Below are positions 61,813 through 64,000 of a stretch of 64,000 nt of DNA, one piece after another (the stretch's first letter is position 1; every line of letters starts with the position of its first letter). The position numbers and the translations under genes were made by a program. The notes beneath the pieces are model-generated. The model ran no database searches, was not told the origin of the DNA, and saw only the letters and a list, made by a program, of their open reading frames with translations. Source of the stretch: Phytoamicus setariae. GTDB lineage: Bacteria > Pseudomonadota > Alphaproteobacteria > Rhizobiales > Rhizobiaceae. The DNA lies in contig NZ_JAEQNC010000015.1 in assembly GCF_016722925.1 (NCBI RefSeq), forward strand, positions 1-64,000. The letters are read 5' to 3'.

Positions 61813-62475
61813 TTAGCGGCTGATGCCGGTCCAGTCGCGGCTCTCGACGAGCAGGAACTTCACATATTCCGACGCGAGGGTTCTCAGCAGCAACGGATTG
61901 GCAGCGATGTCCGAAAGCGACAGGTCGCTTTCCACCGGATACGGAATGAAGGTCGAATGGTCATCCGCACGGCGAATTTCCGCCAGGCTACGCGGCATGT
62001 GGTAATTGTTCGTGACGAGGATGACGCTTTTGAAATTATGGGCCTTGATCCAGCGAGTCGTTTCCGAGGCGTTGCCGGTGGTATCTACCGCTTCGTGCCC
62101 GATGTCGACGCAGCATTCGAATAGATTGGTAGAGCTGCGGGTGAGCACCCGGATATGGTTGCCCGTGGTGGCCGGATTGACGCCCGAAATCAGCAGCCGG
62201 GTCGCGGCGCCTTTGGCGAGCAGCTGAACGCCCTGGTCCACGCGCTGGTAGCCGCCCGTAAGCACCACGATCGCATCGGCCTTGGGATCGGCGGGAGGTT
62301 TCATGGATGCGACATGCTGGTAGAAAAGCAGGAAACCGCCGACAAAGGCGGCGAGCGCTGTTACCAGCACATAGCCAACCGAGCGCAGGAAAAAGCGCGC
62401 GAGCCGCATTGCGATGCCGGAGGACAGCATCCGCTCGCCATTCACCTCTTCCCGCATTTCGACGCCGCTCGTCAT
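61813..62475 (-). CDS. YdcF family (DUF218) protein
   Basis: A 220-residue protein with one hydrophobic segment at about 30-52 and a DUF218 domain: ADAIVVLTGGYQRVDQGVQLL, TRLLISGVNPATT, and VTNNYHMPRSLAEIRR. The conserved pattern fits SanA/ElyC/YdcF proteins, linked to cell-envelope integrity and peptidoglycan or lipid-carrier metabolism. The position between ftsX and a plsC-type gene agrees with an envelope role. The ATG at 62475 was used; the internal Met at residue 7 is an alternative. Confidence 0.9.
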   Translation of the reverse strand: MTSGVEMREEVNGERMLSSGIAMRLARFFLRSVGYVLVTALAAFVGGFLLFYQHVASMKPPADPKADAIVVLTGGYQRVDQGVQLLAKGAATRLLISGVNPATTGNHIRVLTRSSTNLFECCVDIGHEAVDTTGNASETTRWIKAHNFKSVILVTNNYHMPRSLAEIRRADDHSTFIPYPVESDLSLSDIAANPLLLRTLASEYVKFLLVESRDWTGISR

Positions 62476-62533
62476 GATTCTTTCATTTTAATCAAACTTT
62501 AGGGCGTTATATAGGCATGTCTGGTTGAATGAG

Positions 62534-63538
62534 CTATTGCTGATATTGATCGAGGCGGCCGGGATCGGATCTGATATGATCGATCTCGTCGATCGTGCGC
62601 ATCACCGTGAAGCGGGCGGTCAGCGTCGTCAGGGCAGCAATCACCATCATGGTCAGGAAAATGCCGGCATAACCCGTCCAGTCGATGGTGAAGGAGCCGA
62701 ATAGAGCGGCTGCCTGATCGCTTTCCGGGGTGGCGATGGTGCTGGTCTGCCACCCGCCCGCGACCGCAAAGCTCAAGGCCGCGAGGAAGGCGCCGGCAAG
62801 CGAGCCCTTCAGCGATATCAGCAGGAAGTGTTTCTGGAATTCCTGGGCGACGAAGGACGATTCGGCCCCGACGAAGTGCAGCACTTCGACGATGTGCCGG
62901 TTGCCGGCCAATGCCCCGCGGGTGGCGAAAATCACCGTCAGCACCATGGCAAAGAACACCAGACCCAGCACCGCCGAGCCGATGACGACGGTTGTCCGCG
63001 CCATTGATACCAGCCTGTCGACCCAGGTGCGGTGGTCGTCGAGATACGCTTGTGGGATCTTCTTTTGCAAGGCGGCGCGCATGGCCGCGAAATCGGGCGG
63101 GTTCTGCTCGTCAATGGTGATCACCACCAACCGCGGCACGGGCAACTCGTCGATGTCGAGGCCAGAGCCCAGCCAGGGTTCCAACAGGCGTGCTGTGGCT
63201 TCCCGGTCGAGGATGGTTCCGGTCTTCGTTCCCACGAAGGACAGCGCCAGTTCCCGCGCGTCGAGCAGCGCCTTTTCCATGTCGAGCTTGTCGTCCGGCT
63301 TGATCTGCAGGGTGATTTCCCTGGAGATCTCGCTTGCCCATGAAGCCGCTGTCGAGCGGATGATGCTGACCGCACCGATGGTCAGGCAGGCGAGAAACGA
63401 CATGATGATGATGACAGCCAGCAACGCGCGGCCCTGAACGCTTTGCTGTGGCACGATGGAGGCGGTGCGGCGCAGCGTGATTTCGCGGCGCTGCGGCTCC
63501 TTGCGGGCAGGCTCCCTGACGGTGTTCGTATCATTCAT
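62534..63538 (-). CDS. ftsX: Cell division protein FtsX
   Basis: A 334-residue permease-like protein. A cytoplasmic N-terminus (rich in Arg/Glu) leads to helix 1 (about 38-62), then a periplasmic domain of about 110 residues (RLVVITIDEQNPPDFAAMR), then three helices after residue 185. The motif EVLHFVGAESSFVAQEFQKHFLL (EVLHFVGAE is the short form) is characteristic. FtsEX controls peptidoglycan hydrolases at the septum. It overlaps ftsE by eight bases, so synthesis is coupled. Confidence 0.95.
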   Translation of the reverse strand: MNDTNTVREPARKEPQRREITLRRTASIVPQQSVQGRALLAVIIIMSFLACLTIGAVSIIRSTAASWASEISREITLQIKPDDKLDMEKALLDARELALSFVGTKTGTILDREATARLLEPWLGSGLDIDELPVPRLVVITIDEQNPPDFAAMRAALQKKIPQAYLDDHRTWVDRLVSMARTTVVIGSAVLGLVFFAMVLTVIFATRGALAGNRHIVEVLHFVGAESSFVAQEFQKHFLLISLKGSLAGAFLAALSFAVAGGWQTSTIATPESDQAAALFGSFTIDWTGYAGIFLTMMVIAALTTLTARFTVMRTIDEIDHIRSDPGRLDQYQQ

Positions 63539-64000
63539 AGAGATCGAGCCGTCCGCTTGTCAGGATCATCCGCCGCGCCTGCACCTGGTCCATCAACGTC
63601 AGGTCGTGGGTGGCGATGACCACGGCCGTGCCGAAGCGGTTCAACTCCATGAACAGCTTGAGAATTCTTTTTGCCATCGGTGGATCGACATTGCCTGTGG
63701 GCTCGTCCGCCAGGAGCAGTTCGGGCTGGTCGATGAGCGCCCGGGCGATTGCCACGCGCTGCTTCTCACCGCCCGAGAGCACCGGCGGCAGCACGTTTAT
63801 GCGGTCGCCCAGCCCCACCCATTTGAGCAGTTCGAGCACGTCGCTGCGGTAGGTCGACTCTTCCTTGCCGCGGACCCGCAGCGGCAGCGCCACGTTCTCA
63901 TAGGTGGTCAAGTGATCGAGCAGGCGGAAATCCTGAAACACGATGCCGACCCTGCGGCGCAGCATCGGCAGTTCGGTCCGCGGGATCGTCGACATTTCGC
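63531..64000 (-). CDS. ftsE: Cell division ATP-binding protein FtsE, 5' end outside window
   Basis: The visible 156 codons begin after Walker A, which is beyond position 64000. Q-loop RVGIVFQDFRLLDHLT, signature LSGGEKQRVAIARAL, Walker B LLLADEPTGNVDP and the switch ATHDL are intact. The frame stays open to the window edge, so the ATG near 63995 is internal. It forms the FtsEX complex with the overlapping downstream ftsX gene. Confidence 0.95.
   Translation of the reverse strand, partial: EMSTIPRTELPMLRRRVGIVFQDFRLLDHLTTYENVALPLRVRGKEESTYRSDVLELLKWVGLGDRINVLPPVLSGGEKQRVAIARALIDQPELLLADEPTGNVDPPMAKRILKLFMELNRFGTAVVIATHDLTLMDQVQARRMILTSGRLDLYE

Overview
The window is about 64 kb of GC-rich alphaproteobacterial chromosome. 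Gene content and order point to Rhizobiaceae (Rhizobium / Neorhizobium / Agrobacterium type). The pointers are an IalB-like periplasmic protein ahead of rlmN, argG, typA, divergent secA and a PrsA-like isomerase, argJ-GNAT-mutT, comF-grxC-nitrilase-DUF1178, and a DUF2125 / ChaC / PlsC / YdcF / ftsX / ftsE block. This assignment rests on recognising families and gene order, not on a database search. Almost all of the window is core housekeeping sequence, and no CRISPR array, complete insertion sequence or replication origin is visible.

Layout. 0-9.7 kb: Bax-inhibitor-1 protein, YbbA/YbbP-type ABC exporter divergent from a TesA-like esterase, RNA ligase-like phosphodiesterase, LMW phosphatase, pterin dehydratase, rlmN. 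9.8-12.6 kb: a TrpXYZ-like ABC importer operon with a structured leader. 12.6-17 kb: a Tat-exported DUF1287 protein, a beta-CASP metallo-hydrolase, and an ECF42 sigma factor with its DGPF partner and a DUF1801 protein. 17-30.6 kb: LysE exporter, SDR, argG, Bcr/CflA pump with MarR regulator, M3 peptidase, typA, ppa, YggT/DUF167, MFS exporter. 30.6-41 kb: secA, foldase, argJ, mutT, comF, grxC, Nit hydrolase, DMT transporter. 41.9-50.9 kb: flippase plus FemAB-like acyltransferase, tyrC, gloB, AlkA glycosylase, HNH protein, YqaA-DsbB, aldo/keto reductase.

50.9-56.6 kb is the accessory zone. tRNA-Leu(CAA) is followed by a 61-bp sequence (tRNA 3' end plus downstream DNA) that recurs 2.96 kb away with 58/61 identity. 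The two copies bracket a truncated tyrosine-integrase start, a small membrane protein and a frameshifted adenylate cyclase-TPR gene: the remains of a small integrative element. Beyond the second copy lie a DUF938 methyltransferase, unassigned fragments, a membrane protein and two paralogous genes for tiny exported peptides sharing a Cys-bracketed, proline-rich C-terminal motif. One of these peptides is only 45 residues long. They are the best candidates for something undescribed.

56.6-64 kb returns to core genes: DUF72, a medium-chain acyl-CoA synthetase, DUF2125, ChaC, PlsC, YdcF, ftsX and the truncated ftsE at the window edge. Several convergent gene pairs share terminators that lie inside the coding sequence of the opposing gene (argG/bcr, ppa/DUF167).
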